Positions 1-9,352 of a stretch of 64,000 nucleotides of DNA are shown here, piece after piece. The translations under genes were made by a program, and so were the position numbers. The DNA is from Plantactinospora sp039889035 (GTDB taxonomy: Bacteria > Actinomycetota > Actinomycetes > Mycobacteriales > Micromonosporaceae). How positions within the stretch are numbered: position 1 is the stretch's first letter; each line of letters opens with the position of its first letter. The notes under the pieces were generated by a model. That model saw nothing but the letters and a program-made list of their open reading frames with translations, searched no databases and was not told the DNA's origin. The stretch covers positions 1 through 64,000 of the forward strand of contig JBDQQY010000017.1 of NCBI GenBank assembly GCA_039889035.1, in the 5' to 3' direction.

Positions 1-152
1 CTCTCACGGTCAAGCGGACGAGGCGATGGCCCGGTGGAGACCAGGTGCGCCGACGACCCGAGATCGCCAGCACCAGACACGGTGCCCGACGAGACCGCCG
101 ACAGGAAGAGTCTGCGCAGTGAGCGGACGGCGGCAGGTCAGGATGGCGGATC

Positions 153-548
153 ATGAGGGTTCCGACGCATGATCACCGCGTGGATGCCCGCCGAGAAGTC
201 GTTTTGATCGATGACCTCCGTTCGTTCGTGGATGGTCGCAGTGCCGAGGTGGCCCGGACGAGCGCTGCCGGAGTCGAGCTTCTCGGCCGGTACCGGGACG
301 AATTCCTGGACGAGCTGTGGCTGGATCACGACTTGGGCGGGGACGACACGATCTGGCCGGTGGTAGAGATCCTGGAACAGGCCGCCTTCGAGAAGCGTCC
401 CTTCCACATCGGCGTCATCAATGTCCACTCCGCGAACCCAGGCGGCGCCGCGAAGATCGCCCAAGTCCTGCGGCGGTGGGGCTATCGCGTCCACGTCGCG
501 CCGGGCTCCACGGAGGTCGGCTATCTCGACGGGCCTAGGGTGAGCTGA
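153..548 (+). CDS. cyclic-phosphate processing receiver-like protein
   Basis: Small cytoplasmic protein of 131 residues. The stretch VLIDDLRSF near residue 17 followed by WLDHDLGGDDT near residue 55 resembles the family of short receiver-like domains annotated as cyclic-phosphate processing receiver domains, where acidic residues replace the usual phosphoacceptor pattern. A regular alternation of strands and helices fits a CheY-like fold. It stands alone, upstream of a NUDIX gene on the same strand, and no DNA-binding or catalytic partner domain is attached. The molecular role of this family is not well defined. Family assignment rests on motif memory only. Confidence 0.6.
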   Translation: MRVPTHDHRVDARREVVLIDDLRSFVDGRSAEVARTSAAGVELLGRYRDEFLDELWLDHDLGGDDTIWPVVEILEQAAFEKRPFHIGVINVHSANPGGAAKIAQVLRRWGYRVHVAPGSTEVGYLDGPRVS

Positions 549-664
549 TCGAATCGAACGCGCCGCCGGAGCGGCCATAACGCTCGGATGGCGGCAGAGC
601 CGGATGTCCGCGCGTGTCCTCTGGCTGGAGCGAGCTTGTCTTATCCCTGTGCTCTAATCCCGTC

Positions 665-1120
665 ATGCATGTCGTCGTCTGCGGCGCACTCGTGGAGAAC
701 GGCGCGGTCCTGCTGGTACACCGCAGCCCGACCCGCCGGGCATACCCGGATCTCTGGGATCTGCCCGGCGGGCACGTCGAAGCGGGTGAGTCGGAACTAC
801 AGGCCCTCGCGCGTGAGATGCACGAGGAGCTAGGGGTTCACATTGTGGCGGAGTCCTCGTCACGGTTGGGCGACCTGCATGCCGGCAGTGGCGAGGACGC
901 CGTCCACGTGGGCGCCTGGCAAATCAGAGACTGGGTCGGCTCTCCCACCAACCGTGCACCTGAGGAGCATGACGACATCGCATGGGTCCGGATCAGCGAG
1001 ACGGGCGGCCTTCCCCTCGTGTTTGGCGCCCTGCCGGCATTGCTTCATTCCCTGCCTGAGCCTGACCGGCTGCCTCGTCGCATCGAAGCACGGACAACCG
1101 CATCGCCGAGCGGCCCGTAG
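665..1120 (+). CDS. NUDIX hydrolase
   Basis: Hydrolyses a nucleoside diphosphate linked to another moiety; the substrate cannot be told from sequence. The Nudix box is complete around residues 37-60, reading GGHVEAGE then REMHEELGV, with the metal-binding glutamates in place. The ATG at 665 was chosen because the protein then begins MHVVVCGALVENG, the typical first strand of the fold; an earlier in-frame ATG at 614 would add 17 residues of no recognisable character. Length of 151 residues is normal. It is a probable house-cleaning or NTP-metabolism enzyme unrelated to the biosynthetic cluster downstream. Confidence 0.85.
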   Translation: MHVVVCGALVENGAVLLVHRSPTRRAYPDLWDLPGGHVEAGESELQALAREMHEELGVHIVAESSSRLGDLHAGSGEDAVHVGAWQIRDWVGSPTNRAPEEHDDIAWVRISETGGLPLVFGALPALLHSLPEPDRLPRRIEARTTASPSGP

Positions 1121-1380
1121 ATCCATCGCTGCTCGGCACTTCCGTTCGGTTGAATCCCCTGCATCCGGTCATCGACAGAAGCGGATGCTGTGCCGACAGA
1201 CCCACAGTCCCGTCGCGGGAGGGTTCACCCGGACGTGTCCTGGTCCCTGACCTGCATGGATGCGCGGACCTGGCACAGACTGGTCGTCCCGAACCCGCGC
1301 GTACTCCAGCACTGCCGCTGCCCGGCGGCGGTCCGAACAGTGCACCGCTGCCGGCGCCGGGCCGCCGGTCGTCCGGCCGC

Positions 1381-1860
1381 TCAGTCGGGAATCACTCGTA
1401 GGATCGGCACGCCCCGGTCCGGGTCCGAGCCGATCCGCTCGTACGCCGCGTCAGACCCGTCGACACACTGGCCGATCGTCCACATCAGCAGTGCCGCACG
1501 GCGTGGATGCCGGCGGGCGTGGTCGCGCAGGTACCGACCGGACTTGTTCGCGGGTACGGGGCACACTCGCCCGGTTTGCCGCCGCCAGCCCAGCTGGAAC
1601 ACTACCCGTGGCTCGGCCAGCACGTTGCGGTACCACTGGGCCCGAGATCCGTAGCCCGAGGCGATCAGGTACCCACCGTCGTCATGCCGGCCGACAATCT
1701 CCAGCACGACCTGCCGACTCTTCCCGCTCGATCGGCCGGTACGGGTCAGTAGCACCAGACGTCCCCCGAGCAGGCCCCCGAGACCCAGCCGGTAGAGGGT
1801 CCCGTCCCCGGGTCGGAGACAGCCCGGTGCCCTACCGGCTGTCGCGGGTACGACGCTCAT
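1381..1860 (-). CDS. deazaflavin (F420)-dependent nitroreductase-family protein
   Basis: A 159-residue protein of the DDN-like split beta-barrel family, which uses F420 or related flavins to reduce or bind substrates. The signature LLTRTGRSSGKSR near residue 40 and the following GGYLIASGYGS segment are characteristic. The start at 1860 gives MSVVPATAG and a protein of typical family length; the reading frame stays open upstream to 2058 but that extension is low-complexity. Its 5' end overlaps the 3' end of the STAS gene by 29 bases in another frame, suggesting co-transcription. F420 use is common in actinomycetes. Substrate unknown. Confidence 0.75.
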   Translation of the reverse strand: MSVVPATAGRAPGCLRPGDGTLYRLGLGGLLGGRLVLLTRTGRSSGKSRQVVLEIVGRHDDGGYLIASGYGSRAQWYRNVLAEPRVVFQLGWRRQTGRVCPVPANKSGRYLRDHARRHPRRAALLMWTIGQCVDGSDAAYERIGSDPDRGVPILRVIPD

Positions 1861-2443
1861 GTTCGCCCCGCGCACTCGTCCGCTCCAATCGGTCGCGCCC
1901 GGCAGTGCCCTGGTCGGGGCCGGGGCGCTCCCCATCCTCGGCATGGGGTCCGGGTTCCAGGTCCCCGCGCGTGGCGGGGCCGGTTCGAACCGATACCGGC
2001 CCCGCCACGCGTTCCCCGGGGGAAGGGGATGGGAAAAGGTCTGGTTCAGCCGGCACAACGGCGGTGCTCCGCTCGCCTGCCGGGGCGGCCGATCCCTCGA
2101 CCGGCTCCGGGGGTTCCATTCGGAGGACGTTGTGCAGCCGGGCGATCCGCAGGATGCGCCGCACCCGCGTGCTGGGTTGGCGGAGCGTCACCTGCCCACC
2201 GGAGCGCATCAGGCGGCGGTGCGCGTCCAGCAGCAGCGAGATCCCGGCGGCGTCGACATGCCGGCAGGCGGCGAGGTCGATCACCACGTGGGCCGGGCGC
2301 TGGTCGATGACCGCGTCGAGGACGGCACCGAACCGGGGCACCCTGGCGATGTCCAGTTCCCCGTCGATGAACACCTCGACCGGCTCGGACGGGCCGCCCG
2401 ACGCTCCTGGCACCTGTGCCGTCGCTCGGACCAGTTGCCCCAT
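1832..2443 (-). CDS. STAS-domain anti-sigma-factor antagonist-like protein
   Basis: The first ~115 residues form a STAS domain like SpoIIAA/RsbV, which normally binds an anti-sigma kinase and releases a sigma factor. VEVFIDGELDIARVPRF and HVVIDLAACRHVDAAGISLL are the recognisable segments. The position that usually carries the phosphorylatable serine (DSSG) reads DAAG, so switching by serine phosphorylation is doubtful. About 85 residues of proline-, glycine- and arginine-rich tail follow and look disordered. ATG at 2443 (MGQLVRAT) was preferred over the upstream frame opening at 2497. No partner anti-sigma kinase is visible nearby. Confidence 0.75.
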   Translation of the reverse strand: MGQLVRATAQVPGASGGPSEPVEVFIDGELDIARVPRFGAVLDAVIDQRPAHVVIDLAACRHVDAAGISLLLDAHRRLMRSGGQVTLRQPSTRVRRILRIARLHNVLRMEPPEPVEGSAAPAGERSTAVVPAEPDLFPSPSPGERVAGPVSVRTGPATRGDLEPGPHAEDGERPGPDQGTAGRDRLERTSARGEHERRTRDSR

Positions 2444-2603
2444 GTCACGCCTCCGGCTCGTTCCGTCGGTATGCGGCACAGCCTGCCTATCGGGCATGGC
2501 GGATTGTCCCCGGGTTCATGACGATCACATGACAAAGCCGGTGCCACCCGCCCGCACGGCACCGCGATTTTCACTGCCGGAGGCGGAGCAGCATGATGGG
2601 GGG

Positions 2604-3278
2604 ATGACGAAGGTGCTGGTGATCGAGGATGACGACCGCATCCGCACGTCGCTGGTGCTCGCGCTCGAGGACGAGGGATACGCCGCGAGCGGGGTGCCCA
2701 GCGCGGAGGAGGGCATGGCCGAGCAGCGGTCGCTGCGGGCCGACACCGTGCTGGTCGATCTGATGCTCCCCGGTGTCGACGGCTTCGAGTGCATCCGGCA
2801 GTTGCGGCGCACCGACGACGTACCGATCGTGGTGATCAGCGCGCGCGACGACACGCACGACATCGTGGCCGCGCTGGAGGCCGGCGCGGATGACTACCTG
2901 GTCAAACCGGTGGCGGTCAAGGAGCTGACGGCGCGGTTGCGGGCGCTGCGACGTCGCTCCCTCGCCGGCATGGCGTCCGTCACGGTACTTGCCTTCGACG
3001 ACCTCGAGGTGCTGCCCGAGGCTGGCGAGGTTCGCCGGCGCGGGACGCAGATCCCGGTGACCCGGACCGAGTTCCATCTGCTGTGCGAGCTGGCCGAGCA
3101 CGCCGGACGGGTGCTGTCCCGACAGCAACTGCTGGAGCGGGTGTGGGACTACGCGGTCGGTGACGAACGTCTGGTGGACGTCCACATCGGCCGGCTGCGG
3201 CAAAAGATCGAGGACGATCCGTCCACACCACGGTACGTGGTCACGGTCCGCGGACTCGGCTACAAGCTCCAGCGATGA
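2604..3278 (+). CDS. OmpR/PhoB-family response regulator
   Basis: A 224-residue response regulator. The receiver domain (residues 1-115) shows VLVIEDDDR for the acidic pocket, the phosphoacceptor Asp in VLVDLMLPG near residue 51, and the conserved Lys in DDYLVKPV near residue 102. A winged-helix DNA-binding domain fills residues 130-224 and ends with VRGLGYKLQ. The ATG at 2604 gives the canonical MTKVLVIEDD start, so the long in-frame opening from 1260 is not part of the gene. The stop overlaps the start of the sensor kinase gene, so the pair is translationally coupled. Target genes unknown. Confidence 0.93.
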   Translation: MTKVLVIEDDDRIRTSLVLALEDEGYAASGVPSAEEGMAEQRSLRADTVLVDLMLPGVDGFECIRQLRRTDDVPIVVISARDDTHDIVAALEAGADDYLVKPVAVKELTARLRALRRRSLAGMASVTVLAFDDLEVLPEAGEVRRRGTQIPVTRTEFHLLCELAEHAGRVLSRQQLLERVWDYAVGDERLVDVHIGRLRQKIEDDPSTPRYVVTVRGLGYKLQR

Positions 3279-4624
3279 CCCAGGCCGGCCTCCGTACCCG
3301 GCTGACGGTGGGATTCGCGGCCAGTGCCTTCGTGCTGTCCGGCTCGATGGCGGCGCTGTCGTATCAGCTCACCCGCGGTTCGCTGCTGGTGGAACGGGAG
3401 CGCACCGCGATCCGGGCGGCGTACTTCGAGGCGACCGTGATCCGCGCCGAGTTGGACGCCCAGCAGCCGCGGATCATCGACACGCTGCGGTCCCTCAACA
3501 CCGGCGAGAACCGGCGGACCCTGCTCAACCGCAACGGCACCTGGTACGCCCGCAACGCTGACTCCGGCCTGACCTCGGACATCCCCGACCGGCTCCAGGA
3601 ACTCGTTGCCAGCGGGCAGGCTGGCGTGCAGCGGGTCGAGACCGACGGGGTACCAGCGGTGGTGGTGGGCGTGCCACTCTCACCGACGACAGGGTTCTAC
3701 CACGTCGATTCCCTCGGGGAACTCGACCACACACTGGGAGTGCTGGCGCTCGTGCTCAGCGTGGTCGCGGTGACGACGGCCGGCGTCGGTGCCGGGTTCG
3801 GCTGGTACGCGGCCCGGCACGCGCTGCGCCCGCTCGCCTCGGTGGCCACCGCGGCCCAGGAGATCATCGCCGGGGACCTGAGCGCCCGGCTGAATCCGGC
3901 GACCGAGCCAGACCTGCGTCAGCTCACCTCGTCGTTCAACCAGATGGTGGACCAACTCTCCGAACGGATGCGCCGGGACCGCCGGTTCGCCGCCGACGTC
4001 AGCCACGAACTGCGCTCCCCGCTGCAGACGCTCGCCGCCGCCGCCTCGCTCCTCGAACGCCGCCGTGAGCACCTCGACGAGCGCACCGCCACCGCCGCCC
4101 GGCTTGTCGCCGAGGAGGTGCACCGGTTCCAGCGGCTCGTGCACGACCTGCTGGAGTTGGCGCGCGGCGATCTGTCCACCGAACGTCGGGAGATCAACGC
4201 ATCGGCACTCGCCCGCCAGGTCTGCCGGTCCCGGGGACTTCCCGAGGCGCTCGTACACACCACCGGACCCTCCCAGTGGTGGGTCGATCCACGCCGGCTG
4301 CGCCAAGTCCTCGGCAACCTCCTGGACAACGCCGACGCGTACGGCGGCGGGCCGAGCGCCGTCCACCTCCGGGCCGCCGACGGCCGCTACATCGTGGAGG
4401 TCGATGACGAGGGACCGGGCGTCGACCCCGTTGACCGGGAGGCCATCTTCCTGCCGTTCGTGCGCGGACGCAACGCCAACTCCCGGGGCGCTGACGACGG
4501 TACCGGACTCGGGCTGGCCCTGGTGATCCAGCACGCGTCAGCCCATGCGGGCCGGGCGGTGGTGGAGGACCGTCCCGGCGGTGGCGCGCGGTTCCGGGTC
4601 GAACTCGAGGAGCCGCGACGGTGA
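3275..4624 (+). CDS. sensor histidine kinase (HAMP, HisKA, HATPase)
   Basis: Membrane sensor kinase of 449 residues and cognate partner of the response regulator before it. A first membrane segment lies near residues 8-30, an extracellular sensing loop of about 120 residues follows, and a second membrane segment lies near 152-176 (LGVLALVLSVVAV). A HAMP domain comes next, then the H-box FAADVSHELRSPL near residue 243, and an ATPase domain with NLLDNADAYG, DEGPGVD and GTGLGLAL. The architecture resembles MtrB- or CseC-like envelope sensors. The gene overlaps both neighbours by four bases, forming a three-gene operon with the lipoprotein gene downstream. Confidence 0.93.
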   Translation: MTQAGLRTRLTVGFAASAFVLSGSMAALSYQLTRGSLLVERERTAIRAAYFEATVIRAELDAQQPRIIDTLRSLNTGENRRTLLNRNGTWYARNADSGLTSDIPDRLQELVASGQAGVQRVETDGVPAVVVGVPLSPTTGFYHVDSLGELDHTLGVLALVLSVVAVTTAGVGAGFGWYAARHALRPLASVATAAQEIIAGDLSARLNPATEPDLRQLTSSFNQMVDQLSERMRRDRRFAADVSHELRSPLQTLAAAASLLERRREHLDERTATAARLVAEEVHRFQRLVHDLLELARGDLSTERREINASALARQVCRSRGLPEALVHTTGPSQWWVDPRRLRQVLGNLLDNADAYGGGPSAVHLRAADGRYIVEVDDEGPGVDPVDREAIFLPFVRGRNANSRGADDGTGLGLALVIQHASAHAGRAVVEDRPGGGARFRVELEEPRR

Positions 4625-5178
4625 GGCGGCAGGCGTCGGTCACCGCCATGGTCGCGCTCGTGACGCTAGCCGGGTGCGGCGTACGACCGGAACCGGTCCC
4701 CCGTCCGGTCGAGCCTTCAGCAGGTGGGTTTCCGCCCGTGACGGCACCCACCGCATCGCCGACCGGTGCGGTGGGCGAGCGGCTCTACTACGTCCGCGAC
4801 GAACGGCTCGTCGTCGTGACCCGCCAGGTCCCGACACCCTCCGCACCGGCGGCGCTCCTGGAGGCACTGCTCGCAGGCCCCTCCGAGCAGGAACGCGACG
4901 CGGGCCTGAGCACTGCGCTCACCGGCGTCGACCCGATGACCACGGTGCGGGTCACCGGCGACGGGGCGACGATCGACGTCGGCGACCGGCTCGCCGAAGC
5001 AGGCCGCACCGACGAGATCCTCGCCTTCGGTCAAATCGTCTGCACGATCGCCGGGCATCCCTCGGTCAACCACGTCACGTTCCGCCATGATGGCGAGCCC
5101 CTGGGCATCCCGCGCGCCGACGGATCCCTGTCCCAAGCGCCGCTGACTTGCCCCGACTACGGAACGCTCCTGGGCTAG
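4621..5178 (+). CDS. GerMN-domain lipoprotein
   Basis: Predicted exported lipoprotein of 185 residues starting at a GTG that overlaps the kinase stop. The N-terminus has a short hydrophobic stretch ending in LAGCG, a lipobox with Cys near residue 19. Residues from about 55 carry a GerMN-type domain: LLEALLAGPSEQERDAGLSTAL then VRVTGDGATIDVG and a closing block with the FGQIVCTI and VNHVTF segments. Lipoproteins with this domain are commonly linked to two-component systems in actinomycetes (LpqB beside MtrAB, CseA beside CseBC) and may modulate the sensor outside the membrane. The modulatory role here is inferred from operon position only. Confidence 0.82.
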   Translation: MRRQASVTAMVALVTLAGCGVRPEPVPRPVEPSAGGFPPVTAPTASPTGAVGERLYYVRDERLVVVTRQVPTPSAPAALLEALLAGPSEQERDAGLSTALTGVDPMTTVRVTGDGATIDVGDRLAEAGRTDEILAFGQIVCTIAGHPSVNHVTFRHDGEPLGIPRADGSLSQAPLTCPDYGTLLG

Positions 5179-5375
5179 CAGAGTTCACGCCCGCGCCCGT
5201 CCCGACCGGCCGGTCGGACCGGCTGTCGCTGACGGCCGACCGGGCCGGTGGTGGGCCCTCGACCTTCCGGACCGGGTGTCGCTGGTGGCCCCGTACGTGC
5301 CGGCAGGTCATGGCCGACGGCGCCTAGCCTGCGCGACCACCACCATGCCGCCACGGCTTGCCCAGGTTCTCCCTC

Positions 5376-6158
5376 TCATGCGCCGGCGCCGCCGTCGACC
5401 GGCACGATCGCGCCGGTCACCATCGAGGCACGGTCGCTGAGCAGCCACGCGGCCGCCTCGGCCACCTCGCGGGGCTCGGCCATCCGGCCGAGTGGGGTCG
5501 CCGCGTTGTGGCGCTCGACGATGCCCGGGGATACCGCCTCCCACGCGTCGATCATCGCCGTGGCGGTGCCACCGGGGGTGATGCCGTTCACTCGGATGCC
5601 CTGACGGCCCCAGGTCACGGCGGCGGTCTCGGTGATGCTGTTGAGCGCCCGCTTCATGGCGCCGTACGCCGGGAGGGCGGGGTTCGCGCGGCGGCTGCCA
5701 ATGCTCGAGGTGTTGACGATCGCCCCGCCGCCGTTCCGTCGCATGAGTGCGGCTTCGGCGGTCATGGCGGTCCAGTGCGAGCGGAAGTTCACGGCGAACT
5801 GTTCGTCGATGTCCTCGTCGCTCGTGGTGTCGAGCGGGCCGGGCTGCTGGATCGTCGCGCCGTTGTTGAAGGCGCCGTCGAGCCGTCCGTGCAGTTCCTC
5901 GACGCGGTACACCGCCGCGCGGATGCTCGCACGGTCGGCGAGGTCCAGCGCGACGGCGTCGGCGACGCCGCCGTCGGCGCGGACCTCGGTGACGATGCGG
6001 TCGAGGGCGTCCATGCTGCGGGCGGCGACCACGACGGCGGCACCCTCGGAGGCGAAGAGTCGGGCTGCGGCCGCCCCGATGCCGCGGCTGGCGCCGGTGA
6101 TGAAGACAACCTTGCCGGTGAGCAGGCCGATGGGTGCGATGTCACGGTTGTTCGTCAT
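5376..6158 (-). CDS. SDR-family oxidoreductase
   Basis: Classical short-chain dehydrogenase of 260 residues. The nucleotide-binding motif TGASRGIG lies near residue 20, NNGA near residue 95, the catalytic Ser in NTSSIGS near residue 146, and the YxxxK pair as YGAMK near residue 160. The C-terminus ends in the usual VDGGAGA. It is transcribed divergently from an XRE-family regulator 85 bases away, a common arrangement in which the regulator controls the reductase. Substrate cannot be predicted. No functional link to the biosynthetic cluster is apparent. Confidence 0.9.
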   Translation of the reverse strand: MTNNRDIAPIGLLTGKVVFITGASRGIGAAAARLFASEGAAVVVAARSMDALDRIVTEVRADGGVADAVALDLADRASIRAAVYRVEELHGRLDGAFNNGATIQQPGPLDTTSDEDIDEQFAVNFRSHWTAMTAEAALMRRNGGGAIVNTSSIGSRRANPALPAYGAMKRALNSITETAAVTWGRQGIRVNGITPGGTATAMIDAWEAVSPGIVERHNAATPLGRMAEPREVAEAAAWLLSDRASMVTGAIVPVDGGAGA

Positions 6159-6243
6159 GACGCCAGTTTCGGGCCGACCTCAGGCCGGATGCAGGCACAG
6201 GCGGTACCAGGATCCGTCGCCGTACGACGTGCAGACTTGGGGT

Positions 6244-7095
6244 ATGAACAAGCAGGAGCTCGGGGCGTTCCTCCGTAGCCGTCGCGAGCGGCTCCGGCCC
6301 GAGGACGTCGGCCTCCCCTCCGGCCCGCGACGCCGGACACCGGGTCTGCGCCGCGAGGAGGCCGCGGTCCTCGCGCACATCTCCACGGAGTACTACGTCC
6401 GGCTCGAGCAGGGCAGGGCACCGCGGCCGTCGGGCGAGGTCCTCGCCGGGATCGCGGGCGCGCTGCGGCTCACCGACGCCGAGTCCGACCACCTCCACGT
6501 CCTGGCCGGCACCGCGCCGAGCCGTTCCAGGCTGCACCGGCGCGACGTACGCCCGAGCATCCTCGCCCTGCTCGAACGGCTGCCCCAGACAGCCGGCTTC
6601 GTCGTCTCCGCCGCGTTCGAGGTGCTCGCCTGGAACGACCTCGCAGCCGCGCTCATGGAGGACTTTGCCGAGCTCGCCACCAAGGACCGCAATCTCGCGC
6701 GCCGGGCATTCCTCGGGCCGGCGCGCCCCGATGCGACGCCGTACGGGATCTCCGACGCCGCCGAGTTCCGGCACCACGTCGTCATGGAACTCCGCGCCAC
6801 CCTCGCCCGCTACCCGACGGATCCCGCGGTGACCGGCCTCGTCGACGAACTCCGCAACGCCAGCCCCGACTTCGCCCGGCTCTGGGAGCGGCACGACGTG
6901 CAGGCCGCGCCGACGCTCACGAAGACCTTCCGCCACCCCGTCGTCGGGGAGATCACCGTCGACTGCGACTCGCTCACGCTCACGGACCGCGACCAGCACC
7001 TCGTGCTCTACAGCGCGCCGCCAGGATCCCACGGCGCCGAGGCACTGGCCCTGCTGAACGTACTTGGAGCCGAGGCTGGCGATTATCTGCGGTAG
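6244..7095 (+). CDS. XRE-family regulator with MmyB-like ligand-binding domain
   Basis: A 283-residue transcription factor. Residues 1-90 hold an HTH_XRE domain (MNKQELGAFLRSRRERL, then RRTPGLRREEAAVLA and YVRLEQGR). The remainder matches the MmyB-like ligand-binding domain seen in many actinobacterial regulators of divergent SDR genes, with WNDLAAAL and the late HPVVGEITVDCDSL block. ATG at 6244 was chosen because it begins the HTH domain; the frame is open far upstream but overlaps the SDR gene. It probably controls the divergent reductase gene in response to a small lipophilic ligand, as known for this family. Confidence 0.9.
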   Translation: MNKQELGAFLRSRRERLRPEDVGLPSGPRRRTPGLRREEAAVLAHISTEYYVRLEQGRAPRPSGEVLAGIAGALRLTDAESDHLHVLAGTAPSRSRLHRRDVRPSILALLERLPQTAGFVVSAAFEVLAWNDLAAALMEDFAELATKDRNLARRAFLGPARPDATPYGISDAAEFRHHVVMELRATLARYPTDPAVTGLVDELRNASPDFARLWERHDVQAAPTLTKTFRHPVVGEITVDCDSLTLTDRDQHLVLYSAPPGSHGAEALALLNVLGAEAGDYLR

Positions 7096-7380
7096 CGCCA
7101 CAGCCGGCTTACCGCCGGGCGGGTCATGTCCCGTGCGAACGGACACCGAGTACGGGTGCACGCGTGAAGCCGGCCTGAGGACGGTGCGGCGTACCGTGCC
7201 GGTGCATGTCGACCGCAACCAGCCGCCACGGTGGCCGTGGTCCGCGCGGTGGCGTCACGGAACGGATCGGGGCGAATTTCTCCAGGAATTTCGGCGGTGC
7301 GTGTCGGATCGAGGCCGTGGTGTTCGTAGTTGGGGTGAGGGGCGGCCCGAGGGGGCGGCCATGGGAAGGGAACTACGATC

Positions 7381-7992
7381 ATGAAGCTCACTACCACCAC
7401 GATGGTCACGGTCGATGGTGTCATGCAGGGGCTCGGCGGGGCGGACGAGGACCGCAGGGGCGGGTTCGAGCGCGGCGGTTGGCAGGCGCCGGTGTGGGAC
7501 GACGAGGCCGGCACGTTTCTGAACCAGGTCTACCAGCGCGCGGACGCGTTCCTGTTGGGCCGGCGGACCTACGAGATTTTCGCCGCCTCCTGGGGAACGT
7601 GGGCGGATCCGGGCGACAACCCCATCTGGACGGCGTTGAACACCCGGCCCAAGTACGTCGCATCGAGCACCCTGACCGATCCGCGGTGGCCGGACACGAC
7701 CGTTCTCTCCGGTGACCTCGCGACCGCCGTCGGCGAGTTGAAAGCCAGGCCGGGCGGGGAGCTTCAGGTGCACGGCAGCGGCACGCTGATCCGCTGGCTG
7801 CTCGCCAACCAGCTTGTCGACGAGATCACCCTGCTCGTCAGTCCCGTGATCGTCGGTCAGGGTACCCGGCTGTTCCCCGACAGCGGCCCGGACATCGCGC
7901 TCGACCTGGTGCACTCGCGGTCCACCCCGAAGGGGGCAACGATCCAGGTCTACCGGCCCACCGGCCGCCCGCAGTACGCAACGGCCGGCTGA
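7381..7992 (+). CDS. dihydrofolate-reductase-like (RibD C-terminal) protein
   Basis: A 203-residue protein of the RibD-C/DHFR-like superfamily, NADPH-dependent reductases of largely unknown substrate. It starts MKLTTTTMVTVDGVM, carries LLGRRTYEIFA near residue 58 and the late ELQVHGSGTLIRWLL and SPVIVGQGTRLFPD blocks that line the cofactor pocket. A purine-rich ribosome-binding site (gggaaggga) precedes the ATG. It sits alone between an XRE regulator and a kinase-like gene. It is not expected to be a true folate enzyme, because these paralogues are common in actinomycetes and lack the classical DHFR pattern. Confidence 0.85.
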   Translation: MKLTTTTMVTVDGVMQGLGGADEDRRGGFERGGWQAPVWDDEAGTFLNQVYQRADAFLLGRRTYEIFAASWGTWADPGDNPIWTALNTRPKYVASSTLTDPRWPDTTVLSGDLATAVGELKARPGGELQVHGSGTLIRWLLANQLVDEITLLVSPVIVGQGTRLFPDSGPDIALDLVHSRSTPKGATIQVYRPTGRPQYATAG

Positions 7993-8237
7993 CCTGAGCA
8001 CGTGCCCTGGGCGCCGCACTCGGCCAGTCGTCTCAGCACACCCGATCAACCGTTCCTCAAGGAGAGGACGTGCGCAACCCCGCTGAGCAGTGTTAGCTGC
8101 CTACCGCCGGTTCCCCGTCGGGTGTCCCGATTGCTTCCCGTGTGTGGTCTGGCCTTGGACCGGAGGCCGGTATCCGGAGGTCAACTGTCGTTCGCATAGC
8201 ATCTGGCGAAAACGCACCCGGACAGCAGGAGCCCTTC

Positions 8238-9122
8238 GTGACGCACTCGGCGACGTACCTGCTCGAGTGCCTGTTCCGGGCCGGGATGCGCGATGTCGTC
8301 ACAGTGGAGCCGGCGACGGGTGGGGTCGCGGCGCTCGCGGGCGTAGCCACCCGCCGGGACGGGCCGTCGGTGTTCGTCAAGGCATTCGCCGACGCGCCTG
8401 CCGACGACGTCTTCGTCGCGGAGGCCGAAGGGCTGGCCGCCCTACGCGAGCTCGGCGGCGTGGCGACCCCCGAGGTAATCCTGGCGGACCGAGAACTGCT
8501 GGTGTTGTCGGTACTGCGGCCGAGGCCGCGCAGTGAGACCTTCTGGGAGCAGTTCGCGCACGCGCTCGCCCGCCTGCACCTGAGCACGACCCATCCTCGC
8601 TTCGGCTGGCACCGCGACAACTGGCTGGGCCGCCGCCGGCAGGTCAACACCTGGGATGACGACGGCTTCGCGTTCTTCGCACAGCATCGGCTGCTTCGGT
8701 GGCTCGGGCAGCCCCGCGTCGAGGCGGCACTCGACCCCGGAGACCGGGCGGCACTGGAGCGGCTGTGTCACCGGCTGCCCGACCTGCTGCCGGACCGGCC
8801 GGCGTGCCTGACGCACGGCGATCTGTGGGCGCAGAACCTGCTGGCCACCCCGGACGGCCGGCCCGCGCTGATCGACCCGGCCGTGTCCTACATGTGGGCC
8901 GAGGTCGACCTCGCCCATGTGTGGTCCACCTCGCCCCCGCCCGAGGCGCAACGGTTCTTCGCGGTCTATGCCGAGCTGACCTCCCTTGATGGCGACTGGC
9001 GGGCCCGCATGCCGATTGTCCAGCTGCGCCAGCACCTCGCCGTGCTGGCCCAGTTCGACGACGACTGGGGCGCGGGCGACCAGATCCGTGCCACCCTTGC
9101 CCCGTTCCGGCCGCGAACCTGA
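8238..9122 (+). CDS. fructosamine kinase-family protein
   Basis: A protein of 294 residues of the ketosamine-3-kinase family, which phosphorylates sugar adducts on amino groups so they can be removed; it has a protein-kinase-like fold. The catalytic loop THGDLWAQNLL near residue 195 and the metal-binding ALIDPAVSYMWAEVDLA block following it are diagnostic. A GTG at 8238 was chosen as start because aggag lies eight bases upstream and the protein then begins VTHSATYLLECLF; an upstream in-frame ATG at 8142 adds 32 unlikely residues. No partner gene is seen. Confidence 0.82.
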   Translation: MTHSATYLLECLFRAGMRDVVTVEPATGGVAALAGVATRRDGPSVFVKAFADAPADDVFVAEAEGLAALRELGGVATPEVILADRELLVLSVLRPRPRSETFWEQFAHALARLHLSTTHPRFGWHRDNWLGRRRQVNTWDDDGFAFFAQHRLLRWLGQPRVEAALDPGDRAALERLCHRLPDLLPDRPACLTHGDLWAQNLLATPDGRPALIDPAVSYMWAEVDLAHVWSTSPPPEAQRFFAVYAELTSLDGDWRARMPIVQLRQHLAVLAQFDDDWGAGDQIRATLAPFRPRT

Positions 9123-9308
9123 CCAGAGGTCCGACCCTCGATCGCGGCCTGCCCGTGGTCAACGTGGACTTATCCTGGCGGGATACCAGACGCTGGCCAT
9201 CAGTTCGCGGTACGTCGGTCCCGCTCACCCAGACACCGATCTTGCCGCCCGGTCCGCGACGCAGGCCGGAATCGGCGAAGCGAGCGGTGTCGGACCCCGG
9301 ACGCGCGT

Positions 9309-9352
9309 GAGCCCGCACCGTTGCGGCGCGGGCTCGTGCAATGAACCTTTTT
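9309..9352 (+). terminator. probable intrinsic terminator
   Basis: GAGCCCGC at 9309-9316 pairs exactly with GCGGGCTC at 9328-9335 over an 11-base loop, and a run of five T residues follows at 9348-9352. It lies 190 bases after the kinase-like gene in an otherwise empty stretch (9123-9429) in which I see no gene. Confidence 0.55.

Noticed and set aside
1260..2603. Long N-terminal extension of the response regulator
   Set aside because: The extension is low-complexity, overlaps two minus-strand genes, and the canonical receiver start lies at 2604.
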